A stretch of 32,518 bases of DNA from Candidatus Poribacteria bacterium (GTDB taxonomy: Bacteria; Poribacteria; WGA-4E; WGA-3G), in NCBI GenBank assembly GCA_003635255.1, contig PYJC01000131.1:1-32518 (forward strand), given 5' to 3'. The position numbers and the translations under genes were made by a program. The notes under the pieces were generated by a model, which saw nothing but the letters and a program-made list of their open reading frames with translations, did no database searches and had not been told where the DNA came from. Of this stretch, positions 14,300 to 22,672 are shown piece after piece. Every line of letters starts with the position of its first letter. The first letter of the stretch is position 1.

Positions 14300-14970
14300 G
14301 TGTGTATTCGGGGAGTTTTACCGGATGCGGCGTTGTGCGCATGGCGTGTCGTTTCAGGTAAGCGATAGCCTTGACAACATGCTAATGTCCATGTGCGGGC
14401 TGAATCCAAGGAGATTCGGTGTCCTATAGACACGTACACCACCCGAACGTTTGTACGCGTGCGAACTGCGGCACCAATCACTTCCTCTTTGTCTGTGAGG
14501 TATGTGTAAGCACCTTGTTCCGCGTCAGGTTCTTTGTATCGTCCCCAGAGCCGGGATTTTGCGCAACCGATCGTCGGCTTATCCAAGATCAACCCCAAAT
14601 GGGATGCGAGTCCGAATCGTCTTGGGTGTGCGATGCCTTGTCCATCTACTATTACCAGATCTGGTATCGTTTGCAACTGTGCAAATGCTGTTAGCAGTGG
14701 TGGGATTTCCCGAAAGGACAGCAACCCCGGTATATAAGGAAAACGAACAGGGCTCTGTGTAACCACGCTGTCTACCACCTGCAGTTCAGGGAAACTGAGG
14801 ACGACCACGGATGCGATTGCGGTGTCCTTTTTCAACCCGATGTCTACTCCAGCAACGGTGTTGATTGTCCCAAACCGGTCTGTTTGAATCACCTGAGTGC
14901 GCAGTTCGTTTTGAAGCTGCCGCGCTTCTTCAGGTGTAACATCCCACGAGTGGAGGGCGCGATATTTCAT
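14296..14970 (-). CDS. nfi: Endonuclease V (deaminated-DNA repair)
   Basis: A 224-residue protein of standard length. Endonuclease V cuts one nucleotide 3' of hypoxanthine (deaminated adenine) in DNA. The metal-binding triad is in place: D43 in AGVDIG, E88 in PGLLSFRE, D109 in IVDGQGIAHPRRFGLASHLG; the wedge segment PYIPG (79-83) that probes the base is also conserved. GSR-like TIGCAKSRLWG follows. ATG 14970 matches the family start (about 10-20 residues before the first strand). It is the first gene of an overlapping operon with the 13508 and 12087 genes, an unusual partner set for a repair enzyme. The C-terminal ~30 residues (after TLACCQGYRLPETTR) are a family-typical tail. Confidence 0.92.
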   Translation of the reverse strand: MKYRALHSWDVTPEEARQLQNELRTQVIQTDRFGTINTVAGVDIGLKKDTAIASVVVLSFPELQVVDSVVTQSPVRFPYIPGLLSFREIPPLLTAFAQLQTIPDLVIVDGQGIAHPRRFGLASHLGLILDKPTIGCAKSRLWGRYKEPDAEQGAYTYLTDKEEVIGAAVRTRTNVRVVYVSIGHRISLDSARTWTLACCQGYRLPETTRHAHNAASGKTPRIHT

Positions 14971-15127
14971 AGCTGCCGCTGTTCGTTTTCAATGTAAATG
15001 TCATCTTGTATTACAATATTTCAGGCACCAAAAAACCGGTGGCAATCACCCGCTGAATGCTGAACAATTATAACACAGAAATCTTCAATTGTCAAGCCCT
15101 TTCGGCGTAGTCTACGCGTAGAAACGG

Positions 15128-15283
15128 CTATTTTTTACGTGTTGTCTTTTTGACTTCAACGGCACCGGGCTTCGTGATATGCCGGATGCCCGCGAAAAAG
15201 GCAGAGAGGATCAGATAACCGCCACCAATACCGATGAGGGCACCTAAACTACCAATAATGATTTCTACTCCGTTGAACATCAT
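15128..15283 (-). CDS. 51-residue single-pass membrane protein
   Basis: ATGATG at 15283-15278 is preceded by GAGGAG 8 nt upstream. The product has one glycine-rich hydrophobic helix (about residues 7-31: EIIIGSLGALIGIGGGYLIL and on) followed by a basic tail (KPGAVEVKKTTRKK). Clear Shine-Dalgarno, codon structure and membrane topology support a real gene although it is very short. It lies alone between endonuclease V and the nucleotidyltransferase gene, both on the same strand, with its own candidate promoter at 15348-15376. Function unknown. Confidence 0.65.
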   Translation of the reverse strand: MMFNGVEIIIGSLGALIGIGGGYLILSAFFAGIRHITKPGAVEVKKTTRKK

Positions 15284-15344
15284 AATATTTTCTCCTCAAC
15301 ATGAGATTTATATGATAGCCCTATGTGAACCTATTGACGTTTCT

Positions 15345-15376
15345 CAGGTTTTAACCTGTTGCCAGAATTATTGCAA
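15345..15376 (-). promoter_or_regulatory. Candidate promoter with overlapping palindrome for 51-residue gene
   Basis: Reading the minus strand, TTGCAA (15376-15371), a 17-bp spacer and TAAAAC (15353-15348) form a plausible promoter. The -10 box lies inside the palindrome CAGGTT-TT-AACCTG (15345-15358), which could bind a repressor. The remaining 15377-15603 stretch is AT-rich with nothing I can identify. Confidence 0.4.
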
Positions 15377-15603
15377 GTAAACGAAAGTATCTATTAATCG
15401 GTTTCAGTTTTGTTTATTAAATTTACCTATTCACAATGGAATTGGTAATAATTAACATGAATCACATCAAGGAATTAGCAAGAATCATGCCAAGGCAGAA
15501 ACGTCAAAATGGAGGGATAAGTTAGGAAAGTGTGTGTTACTTGACACAATGGGATAGAAATTCAAGGGAGAGTGTATCAAAATAGAAACACGTTGGTATG
15601 ATT

Positions 15604-16389
15604 TTACCCGATGTGTGCTTTTTCATTGTTAGAACGACATTCGTCAAGCATCGCAAAAATACTCGGTGGTACAAGGTGTTTAATATTTTCGCCGCGCGCT
15701 AATAGTTCACGGACCTCTGTTGAAGACATATAGGCGTAAGCATCAGGCAACAGTACACTTGAAACGTAAGCGGAATACTGACAGATTTCCGGTTGTGCCA
15801 TGAAAGTTTCTATGGTCTTGATATCCGCCTCCGCACGGTTAGCGACGATGAAGCGGGCTGCGATAAAGAGTTCTTTCAATTCAGTGTGAAAATCTGTGTA
15901 ATATTTTGTGTCAAAGATCCTGACGAGGGTGTCATATCCGACAATAAAGTAAAATTCGGTTTCCGATGGGAAAATAGTTTTCAAGGCGGTGACTTTATCA
16001 ATATATCTGCCGTGGCTTGAGACACCGACAGAAAACCGTTGTCGGTTCTCCGCGTATTTTTTAACCGTCAAAAGCCTCGCAGCAAGCGGTAAACCGAAGA
16101 CCGATTTATCTACATTTGCTTTCGCAAGGAGCAGAAGCAGTTCATCTAACTGATACTTAGCGGCTGTATCCTCTATCATCCTCGTGTGTGCAAGGGTCAA
16201 TGGATTGAAGGAACCTGAAAAAACACCAAGTTTCTTACCACACTTAAGTCTCGGCGGGGCACCACGGTGGACGAGTTCTATTTGCGGCAGTGCCGCTGGA
16301 TCCAACTGATTAAAGAGTTCAGTATACCGTTCATAGTCTGGATGGTTTTCGCATTTTTGTATCAACAGATCCAATAGTGAGTTTGCCAT
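15604..16389 (-). CDS. NadD-like nucleotidyltransferase (cytidylyltransferase fold)
   Basis: A 261-residue protein. After a ~50-residue N-terminal extension it shows the nucleotidyltransferase motifs: GVFSGSFNPLTLAH (residues 55-68, the GxFxPxHxGH site with T-x-A-H in place of the classic histidine pair), GYDTLVRIFD (151-160) and MSSTEVRELL (221-230, the ISSTxxR motif). These fit nicotinate/nicotinamide mononucleotide adenylyltransferases, which make NAD from the mononucleotide and ATP. The N-terminal extension and the SGSFNPLTLAH form differ from standard NadD, so substrate is uncertain. It lies 52 bp after mazG on the same strand. Confidence 0.7.
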   Translation of the reverse strand: MANSLLDLLIQKCENHPDYERYTELFNQLDPAALPQIELVHRGAPPRLKCGKKLGVFSGSFNPLTLAHTRMIEDTAAKYQLDELLLLLAKANVDKSVFGLPLAARLLTVKKYAENRQRFSVGVSSHGRYIDKVTALKTIFPSETEFYFIVGYDTLVRIFDTKYYTDFHTELKELFIAARFIVANRAEADIKTIETFMAQPEICQYSAYVSSVLLPDAYAYMSSTEVRELLARGENIKHLVPPSIFAMLDECRSNNEKAHIG

Positions 16390-16441
16390 TACACTGTACC
16401 GATGTTTGGGTTTTGGTCAAAGCGTTTGTGTGAAAATAGGA

Positions 16442-17233
16442 TTAATCTGTGCTGGCTTCGGCTTTCTTCGCCGCTTCCCAGATTGCGTCTAAACTTTCTA
16501 AATCTTGTGCTTCAAAATTCGTGCCGCGGCGTTCTAATTCTGCTTCCATCCATTTAAAACGTTCCATAAATTTTCGGTTCGCTTGTCGCAACGTCTCTTC
16601 GGCTTGAATCTCCATAAAGCGACACAGATTAACAATGGCAAACAATAGATCACCGAGTTCCATTGCAGTTGCCTCTGGTTCATCTGCGTTGATACTCGCC
16701 TTAACCTCTTCGAGTTCTTCCTCAACTTTAGCAACAACATCTTTAAGTTCATCCCAATCGAATCCGACCCGTGCTGCGCGGTTCTGTATTTTCTGCGCGC
16801 GGAGCAGCATAGGAAGCGCGTTCGGAATTCCATCAAGTACGGATTCCCGATCCTCATAACCTGCCTCTTGGCGTTTGATCGCCTCCCAGTTTTTCACGAC
16901 CTCATCCGAATCCTCGACATTGACATCACCAAAAACATGCGGATGCCGCCGTATCAATTTCTCGGTTAACGTTTCAATGACACCATAGATGTCAAAATCC
17001 TTGTGTTCGGCTGCGATCTGTGCCTGGAGCATGATGTTCAAAAGCAGGTCACCGAGTTCCTCTTTCAGTTTCTGTGGGTCACCTGCATCAATCGCTTCAA
17101 GCGTCTCGTAGGTTTCCTCGATGAGTGTAGGTTTCAGCGATTCATGCGTCTGCTCGCGATCCCACGGACATCCATCCTCGCTTCTTAGTGTTGCTATGAC
17201 ACCGATCAACTCTTTAAATAGATCTTCTGGCAT
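16442..17233 (-). CDS. mazG: MazG nucleoside triphosphate pyrophosphohydrolase
   Basis: A 263-residue two-domain MazG of usual length. MazG cleaves (d)NTPs to monophosphates and pyrophosphate and also lowers alarmone pools. The first domain starts CPWDREQTHESLKPTLIEE and has the EExxE...ExxD metal site (E39-E40-x-x-E43; E59-x-x-D62); the RRHPHVFGDV linker is present; a second MazG domain follows at ~150-230 (FDWDELKDVVAKVEEELEE, MELGDLLFAIVNLCRF). AAGGAGG lies 6 nt before the ATG. It is followed by the NadD-like gene, and the upstream hydrolase gene ends 12 bp before it, so the run is probably one operon. Confidence 0.93.
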   Translation of the reverse strand: MPEDLFKELIGVIATLRSEDGCPWDREQTHESLKPTLIEETYETLEAIDAGDPQKLKEELGDLLLNIMLQAQIAAEHKDFDIYGVIETLTEKLIRRHPHVFGDVNVEDSDEVVKNWEAIKRQEAGYEDRESVLDGIPNALPMLLRAQKIQNRAARVGFDWDELKDVVAKVEEELEEVKASINADEPEATAMELGDLLFAIVNLCRFMEIQAEETLRQANRKFMERFKWMEAELERRGTNFEAQDLESLDAIWEAAKKAEASTD

Positions 17234-17244
17234 ACCGACCTCCT

Positions 17245-18528
17245 TTACTTCGTTCCTGTTTTGCTTTTCAAGTTCTTCACGTGTTTTTGAACTTCTGGGT
17301 AGCGTTTCGCTTCTGGAAAATAGGTCAGGTAGAGTTTATAGAGTTGCAACGCGCGAGCATAGTTTTTTTGTGTTTCTGCCGCACGGGCACGTTTCTCTAA
17401 TGCATCTGCCTTCGCATTCAACAATTCACTGAGGAGTTGCGTAGCACGCGCCGCGAACAGACTCTTGCTATATGTATTGCGAAACATCTCTAACGCCTTC
17501 ACCACTTCAGCATACGGTTTCTTGTCCCCAGCCTTTTTCAGTTGGTCGAGTTGGGTTTCGGCTTGAGTGGTAAGACGTGTCGCTGATTCTTTCGCTGTGC
17601 GACATAATTCCGTATCAGGCAGAATCTCCGCAATTTGGGCATAAAGTGTGAACGCCTCACCGAGTTTGCCACTTTTCTCAGCGATTTGTGCCTTTTCAAA
17701 CCCGGACTTAACCTGTTTCGCAGGTCCGTGAGCGATAAGCCACTCCCTCATCTTTGTCTTTGTCGACCACTTTGGAGAAAGACTGTGCGTTTCATTTTCC
17801 CACCCTTCAAACGTCACATCCGCGCCCCACTCTGTATAAAACCCCGATGCGCGTTTTGCGCGTGGATAGTGTGGGTCGTCCAATTCACCTGCGCCGAAGA
17901 AGATAGGGTGCCCGCGAATCAGTTCCGCTGGCGGTGGCTCCGTATCCACATTACGTCTACCGGCACCAAGAATCAGAAAACCGGCTAACTGATCCAGCAA
18001 CTGCTCTCCGAGAACAGTCGTCGAATAGCCACCTTGGCTATAACCTCCCATGAAGATATAATCCCTCGCAATATTCAAACGCGCGGATACAAGTGCTACT
18101 ACTTCATGAAAGAACGCCTTTTCAGGTGCTGTTTTGGTAGGCGGAAGGTGTCCCTTGTAATAGTCGTCAGTTGCGTAATTCATACCGATAATGATAAACC
18201 CTTCTCCTTTTGTTACTTGTTTAAAGGGCCACGTCGTCGCATGCCCACGGTAGCCGTGATAACAGAAAATGACAGCGAATGGACGTTTGTCGGTGTAATC
18301 AACCGGAACGTAAAGTCGGAATGTCTTTCCCGTCTTTGGAGCTGTGATGCCTACCTCTCTACCGGGTAACAATTCCGTGGTGGACATTGGCATATCACCG
18401 GCAAGGACACCATTACATAATAGAAAAAAAAGGAGTATGCTGAAGCAAGCCGTTTTTGTGCTACGGCGTGAATGGTTGGAATAGAGGCATTTGATGTGAT
18501 AAGCTGCACTGAAAAGGTGGATCTTCAT
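17245..18528 (-). CDS. Secreted alpha/beta hydrolase with helical C-terminal region
   Basis: A 427-residue protein. A signal peptide lies at residues ~24-43 (basic SRRSTK, hydrophobic run, VLAG), behind an unusually long N-terminus. Residues ~65-260 are an esterase/dienelactone-hydrolase-like fold: GYSQGG with nucleophile S164, acid D217/D218 in GELDDPH, H248 in NETHSL, and oxyanion-type YHGYRG near 90. The C-terminal ~160 residues are charged helices (AEKSGKLGEAFTLYAQIAEI..., AETQKNYARALQLYKLYL), resembling TPR-like pairs. It could hydrolyse polyesters or carbohydrate esters outside the cytoplasm, with the helical part for binding. Its ATG overlaps the preceding stop by 4 nt (ATGA). Confidence 0.75.
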   Translation of the reverse strand: MKIHLFSAAYHIKCLYSNHSRRSTKTACFSILLFFLLCNGVLAGDMPMSTTELLPGREVGITAPKTGKTFRLYVPVDYTDKRPFAVIFCYHGYRGHATTWPFKQVTKGEGFIIIGMNYATDDYYKGHLPPTKTAPEKAFFHEVVALVSARLNIARDYIFMGGYSQGGYSTTVLGEQLLDQLAGFLILGAGRRNVDTEPPPAELIRGHPIFFGAGELDDPHYPRAKRASGFYTEWGADVTFEGWENETHSLSPKWSTKTKMREWLIAHGPAKQVKSGFEKAQIAEKSGKLGEAFTLYAQIAEILPDTELCRTAKESATRLTTQAETQLDQLKKAGDKKPYAEVVKALEMFRNTYSKSLFAARATQLLSELLNAKADALEKRARAAETQKNYARALQLYKLYLTYFPEAKRYPEVQKHVKNLKSKTGTK

Positions 18529-19226
18529 GCGTCTGTGTCACTCTCTTGAAGTGCCTCTAATTGAAGGATCAGTTGACCGAGTTGCAGTCGTAGTAGTAAC
18601 GTATAGATTTGCATCAGGAGCGTAACCTGCGCTTCCGTTGGTAGATCACTGGCATAAATCACGGCGAGTAACCTGTCCGCACGTTCGCGAACCTGCTCGG
18701 CTTTCTCTAAATCGTCTGTTTCTATCTCTGGTGTACTCTCCTTGATAAACTGCCAGATACGATCCTGAATTTCAAGCATATAGTTTTTTGCCATCGCGGT
18801 GCGTGCTTTTTTAGCAGAATCCACCCAGATGGTATTCGCCTTCCAATTCAGCATAAAAGCGATACTGTTGATAACCACATCGCGAAGGGTATCCTCACCG
18901 GAGATGAGTTCCTCTAAGTTGGTTATCCCTTCTGCTTCTGCTGAGAAGGTGCGAACGCGCGTAAAGTCTTTCAGGTTTGTCAACACCAACTCGTTGTCGG
19001 CGATGAGCCTCCAAAAATCTGCACTCGTTGAAAGCAAGACCTCTACCCGATTGCAAACGGCATCAGGAATTTGCGCGCGGACGCAGTAGTAGTGTAGACT
19101 GTGGAGCTGACTCCGAAAAAACTGCAAACTCTCAGCCGTCTGGATTTCCGAGGAACGTGCAATCTGTGGAAGGAGTTCTTCCCGAATCTGATTCAAAAGT
19201 GTGGGGACAGTGCGTTCGATGTTCAT
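18525..19226 (-). CDS. Unknown all-helical protein
   Basis: I do not recognise it. Starting at ATG 19226 (a TTG at 19247 is an alternative) it has 233 residues, all predicted amphipathic helices, with a leucine-rich C-terminus (VTLLMQIYTLLLRLQLGQLI) and no signal sequence. It is coupled by a 4-nt overlap to the secreted hydrolase downstream. The upstream gap is shared with the divergent 19472 gene. Confidence 0.6.
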   Translation of the reverse strand: MNIERTVPTLLNQIREELLPQIARSSEIQTAESLQFFRSQLHSLHYYCVRAQIPDAVCNRVEVLLSTSADFWRLIADNELVLTNLKDFTRVRTFSAEAEGITNLEELISGEDTLRDVVINSIAFMLNWKANTIWVDSAKKARTAMAKNYMLEIQDRIWQFIKESTPEIETDDLEKAEQVRERADRLLAVIYASDLPTEAQVTLLMQIYTLLLRLQLGQLILQLEALQESDTDA

Positions 19227-19404
19227 ATTTTCTACGTGTGGAGGCAATAGCCGATAAATAGAGCAGGATCATTCAGTTCTTGTAGGTGAAGTTAAGAAAT
19301 ATCGGTAACGCTACAAATGACGATTGACAATCAAACAGTATCTCTAATTCTGACAGCTGACAACTTCTTCTAATAGAATAGCAGGTTTTCTGCAAAAAGT
19401 CAAT

Positions 19405-19434
19405 TTGACAATTATCGAAAAACTATGTTAGAAT
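19405..19434 (+). promoter_or_regulatory. Sigma-70-like promoter for the 19472 gene
   Basis: TTGACA (19405-19410), an 18-bp spacer and TAGAAT (19429-19434) give a near-consensus promoter about 37 bp before the ATG at 19472. A GTCAA-T-TTGAC palindrome (19399-19409) overlaps the -35 box. Confidence 0.6.
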
Positions 19435-19471
19435 GTGGATAAGAAACACACGGAACGGACGGAGAATTGTC

Positions 19472-20020
19472 ATGAAATTGTCCATCGTTGTTATCATCAG
19501 TATAACCTTCTTCGGGATGCTTATGAGTTTCGCCGACCAAAAGACAGAACCAGCACCTCTGAAAGTAGGTGACACAGCACCGGATTGGACGCTCCAAGAC
19601 CCAGAAGAGAAGGAACACAACCTGAAGAAACTGCGCGGTAAAGTCGTTTTCTTGATTCTGGGCAACAGAAAAATTCGGAAGGAAGATGACAAATGGGCAG
19701 AGGCGTTCCAGAAGGATTATCGAGAGAACGTACAGGTTACCGCCTTTATTATCGCTGATATGCGGAGTGTTCCCGGTTTCATACCGAAGCGGTTTATCAG
19801 AGGACAACTCAAGAGAAATCCGCCGCCTGTGAAATTTTTAATGGATTGGAAAGGCGAGGTACATAAGCAATATCAGACGGAAAAGGAGAAACCGACGCTC
19901 TACCTAATCTCGCAGAAAGGGACGATTGTATTCCACCGAAAAGCAAATTTCAAAAAGGAAACTTACACCGAACTTAAAAAGGAAATTGACAAACTTTTAG
20001 CAGTGCCTGATGAAGAGTGA
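19472..20020 (+). CDS. Thioredoxin-fold protein lacking cysteines
   Basis: ATG 19472 has GGAG 8 nt upstream and gives 182 residues with a signal peptide (MKLSIVVIISITFFGMLMSF). The rest follows a redoxin/AhpC-like layout: VGDTAPDWTLQDPEEKEHNL, GKVVFLIL, then KPTLYLISQKGTIVFHRKAN near the end. The position after GKVVFLIL where a CxxC or peroxidatic Cys normally sits reads GNRKIRKED, and the whole protein contains no cysteine. It therefore cannot do thiol chemistry; a binding or structural role in the periplasm is likelier. It overlaps the next frame (20017) and precedes the 20089 gene, so the two are probably co-transcribed. Confidence 0.65.
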   Translation: MKLSIVVIISITFFGMLMSFADQKTEPAPLKVGDTAPDWTLQDPEEKEHNLKKLRGKVVFLILGNRKIRKEDDKWAEAFQKDYRENVQVTAFIIADMRSVPGFIPKRFIRGQLKRNPPPVKFLMDWKGEVHKQYQTEKEKPTLYLISQKGTIVFHRKANFKKETYTELKKEIDKLLAVPDEE

Positions 20021-20088
20021 TCTTTTGTGGTATCTTTATGGCATTATATGGGTTCTTCAAGATGGTAGACGGAAAGGAGGTAGGTAGA

Positions 20089-20949
20089 ATGTTTGTTGGA
20101 AAAACTGTTGAAGACTATTTGTCCAGCCCAATCTTTCCACTTGTTACGGGGCTGCTCCTTGGCGGCTTCGGGCTGTTCGCGATGTGGATAGCGGCAGACG
20201 ATACGCTGTTTCACATTTTAGCGTTATTTCTAACTGTCTGCGGCTTCTCCGCCGCTGCTTATGGACTGATGGGAACATTAGAGGACAAACAACCGAAAAA
20301 ACTTACTAAGACTGAACGACAAGAAGTACTCGCACTTTCTCAGAGTCTAAAGGTACGTTACCCTACCTACACATTGCAGGTTCACAAATTGAAAGAGAAG
20401 CATGAAATGCTTCATGAGAAGTTTCCTGAAGTTCGAGCATACGCTGAGGAATTCAACCACCGTCTCAAGATGTTCCAGTCTGGGTTAGCTGAATTAGAGA
20501 CACAACTCCACGATAATCTGAGAAAGCACGCCCCTGTCATAGACAATGACAATGTGGACGGTGTCGCTAAGAAAATCATCTGGTCGGATAAGCAGCTTGA
20601 GTTGACGCAGTTAGGGACCGCCTTAAAAACATTAGCTGAGACAGAAAGTCCGGTAGTGCCAGAAAATTACCGAAGTGTGTTACGTCGAGTTCATAAAGAT
20701 TTTAAAAGGCTTGATGATGGCGTAACGCTTTACCATGAATTACTAACAACGTGTACCAGAGAGACCGATCCGTATGACGTTATCCAAGCGTTGAAAGAAG
20801 AGGTTGAAGCGATCGATGCCCTGATAGCCGCGCATGAAACCGAATTGCAAAGCCTGGAGACAAACACGCTAACACAATACGAGATGTCAAAAATAGCACT
20901 CTCAATGTTTCAAGAACGTTTTGAGGAGTTCAAAACGGGTTGCGAATAA
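20089..20949 (+). CDS. Membrane protein with long coiled-coil region
   Basis: The ATG at 20089 has a full AAGGAGGT 7 nt upstream and is preferred; the frame is open back to a GTG at 20017 that would overlap the previous stop. The 286-residue product has two membrane helices (about 13-35 and 43-65: PLVTGLLLGGFGLFAMWIA, ILALFLTVCGFSAAAYGLMG) followed by ~200 residues of charged helix with coiled-coil character (VHKLKEKHEMLHEKFPEVRA, EEVEAIDALIAAHETELQSL). I know no family. It may form a complex or filament at the membrane. The epimerase gene starts 17 bp later. Confidence 0.6.
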   Translation: MFVGKTVEDYLSSPIFPLVTGLLLGGFGLFAMWIAADDTLFHILALFLTVCGFSAAAYGLMGTLEDKQPKKLTKTERQEVLALSQSLKVRYPTYTLQVHKLKEKHEMLHEKFPEVRAYAEEFNHRLKMFQSGLAELETQLHDNLRKHAPVIDNDNVDGVAKKIIWSDKQLELTQLGTALKTLAETESPVVPENYRSVLRRVHKDFKRLDDGVTLYHELLTTCTRETDPYDVIQALKEEVEAIDALIAAHETELQSLETNTLTQYEMSKIALSMFQERFEEFKTGCE

Positions 20950-20966
20950 CCGTGAAGGGAATAGGT

Positions 20967-21968
20967 ATGAAATATCTCGTCACCGGCTGTGCTGGGTTCA
21001 TTGGATGGAAAGTGACGGAATTCTTGCTGGAAGCAGGACACACCGTTATCGGGGTTGATAACGTAAACACTGCGTATGACACACAAGTCAAGCAGTGGAG
21101 GCTCAAGCAACTCGAAGGGATCCCAAATTTTGAATTTCACCGTTCTGACATCTGCGACCAGGACGCATTGCGAAAGATATTTAGGGGATCTGATACGGCG
21201 CAACGGCGTGTGCCTACTACTTTTAATGCTGTAATTAACCTCGCTGCGCGGGCAGGGGTGCGGCAGTCTGTAGAAAACCCGTGGGTATACGTTGACACAA
21301 ACGTGACGGGCACGCTGAATCTGCTGGAACTGTGCCGCGAGTTTGAGGTCCAGAAATTCGTGTTGGCATCAACATCAAGTCTCTACGGTGCGAACAATCC
21401 ACTCCCCTTCAGCGAGGAGGCGAACACAGACGGCCCGTTGTCGCCTTACGCTGCCTCAAAAAAAGGTGCTGAATCGCTCTGCCATAGTTACCACCATCTC
21501 TACGGCATCGATGTGACAATCTTCCGTTTTTTTACTGTCTACGGACCTGCTGGCAGACCCGATATGAGTGCATTCCGTTTCGTACACTGGATTAGCGAAG
21601 GAAAGCCGGTGATGGTCTATGGCGATGGCAAACAATCCTCGCGAGATTATACCTATCTTGAAGACATTGCCCGCGGTGTGATTGCTGGATTGAAATCGCT
21701 CAAATATGAGGTAATTAATCTCGGTTCAGACAGTCCCATTGTGCTTATTGATACGATTCGGTTGATAGAAGAATTAGTCGGTAAGGAAGCGGAACTCTCG
21801 CACCAACCGTTTCATCCGGCAGATGTACGCGCTACGTGGGCAGATATCCGAAAAGCGGAAACACTTTTAGGGTGGCGACCCCAAGTCACTTTTCGAGAAG
21901 GAATAACGGCACTCGTGGAGTGGTATCAGGAGAATCGGGACTGGGCAAAGCACATCCAAACAGGTTAA
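20967..21968 (+). CDS. NAD-dependent sugar-nucleotide epimerase/dehydratase
   Basis: ATG 20967 has GGGA 8-9 nt upstream; earlier TTG and GTG codons are unlikely. The 333-residue product is an extended short-chain dehydrogenase: GCAGFIG (7-13) for NAD binding, an acidic D31 that binds the adenosine ribose, S138 with Y161-x-x-x-K165 as catalytic residues (SPYAASKKGAE), and FFTVYGPAGRPDMS as substrate loop. The GRPDM loop and overall layout fit UDP-glucuronate 4-epimerase or related enzymes that supply sugars for capsule or LPS. It is the third gene of the run starting at 19472 (17-bp gap). Confidence 0.85.
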   Translation: MKYLVTGCAGFIGWKVTEFLLEAGHTVIGVDNVNTAYDTQVKQWRLKQLEGIPNFEFHRSDICDQDALRKIFRGSDTAQRRVPTTFNAVINLAARAGVRQSVENPWVYVDTNVTGTLNLLELCREFEVQKFVLASTSSLYGANNPLPFSEEANTDGPLSPYAASKKGAESLCHSYHHLYGIDVTIFRFFTVYGPAGRPDMSAFRFVHWISEGKPVMVYGDGKQSSRDYTYLEDIARGVIAGLKSLKYEVINLGSDSPIVLIDTIRLIEELVGKEAELSHQPFHPADVRATWADIRKAETLLGWRPQVTFREGITALVEWYQENRDWAKHIQTG

Positions 21969-21998
21969 ACCGCGAATGCGACTTGTGAACCGTTCCTG

Positions 21999-22580
21999 TT
22001 AAGTCAAGAGGGAGACCGCCTTTTCTAAGGCACTCGCGTCCACCTTTATTTTTGCCGTTTCCGCTTCGCGTTGGACATACGTCAGTGTATGTTCCGGATT
22101 CATCGGGGTGGCAATGTCTTGAACGATCTTATGAAGGCGTTTCACATCTGCTTTCTTGATACCGGTTTGTGCTTCTACGCGGGTATGTAACGCTGCGGGG
22201 GTCTCTGGTTCCTCAACGGGTGCTTTGCGCTTGGAAACAGAGGCACCGGTTTTAGGTTTCGCTGATGAAGTCGTTGAGGTTTTCGCACGACGCGTCCGTT
22301 TGCGAGATGTCCCCTGTTTAGAAGATTGAATTTTCCCCGCCTCCAATGATTTAACACCACATTCCCTACACACTTTCGCCGTGACATCCGCTAAGGTCAT
22401 CGTTACAATCATTTCACTGATTGCGCCGCAGAGTTCGCATTCGGCAAGGTTCTCTATGCTCGTAAGGATCTCCGCGTGTATGACGAGCATTCTTTCTTTG
22501 TCGGCTTTCGTCTGCTTTTCCTTCTGACAGAGCGTAATCAGTTTCTGTGCTGCTTTCTCAATTGTGTCTAAATGTCCCAT
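21999..22580 (-). CDS. Zinc-ribbon protein of unknown function
   Basis: A 193-residue protein. C48-E-L-C51 and C71-R-E-C74 could bind one zinc ion. A very basic, low-complexity linker (SRKRTRRAKTSTTSSAKPKT) follows, then a helical C-terminus. The combination suggests nucleic-acid binding; no family recognised. It is convergent with the epimerase gene (30-bp gap) and 92 bp downstream of citramalate synthase on the same strand. Confidence 0.55.
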   Translation of the reverse strand: MGHLDTIEKAAQKLITLCQKEKQTKADKERMLVIHAEILTSIENLAECELCGAISEMIVTMTLADVTAKVCRECGVKSLEAGKIQSSKQGTSRKRTRRAKTSTTSSAKPKTGASVSKRKAPVEEPETPAALHTRVEAQTGIKKADVKRLHKIVQDIATPMNPEHTLTYVQREAETAKIKVDASALEKAVSLLT

Positions 22581-22672
22581 ATTTCCCCCAAGGCTGCAAG
22601 GTGAAATTAAAGCGTTCCAAACGCTATTCGCAGACGAGGCTTGTGCTAGGATAAAGCACCTATCCGGGATAA

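Noticed and set aside
20017..20088. GTG start at 20017 for the coiled-coil membrane protein
   Set aside because: A full AAGGAGGT 7 nt before ATG 20089 is far better placed; the extension may still be read by coupling.
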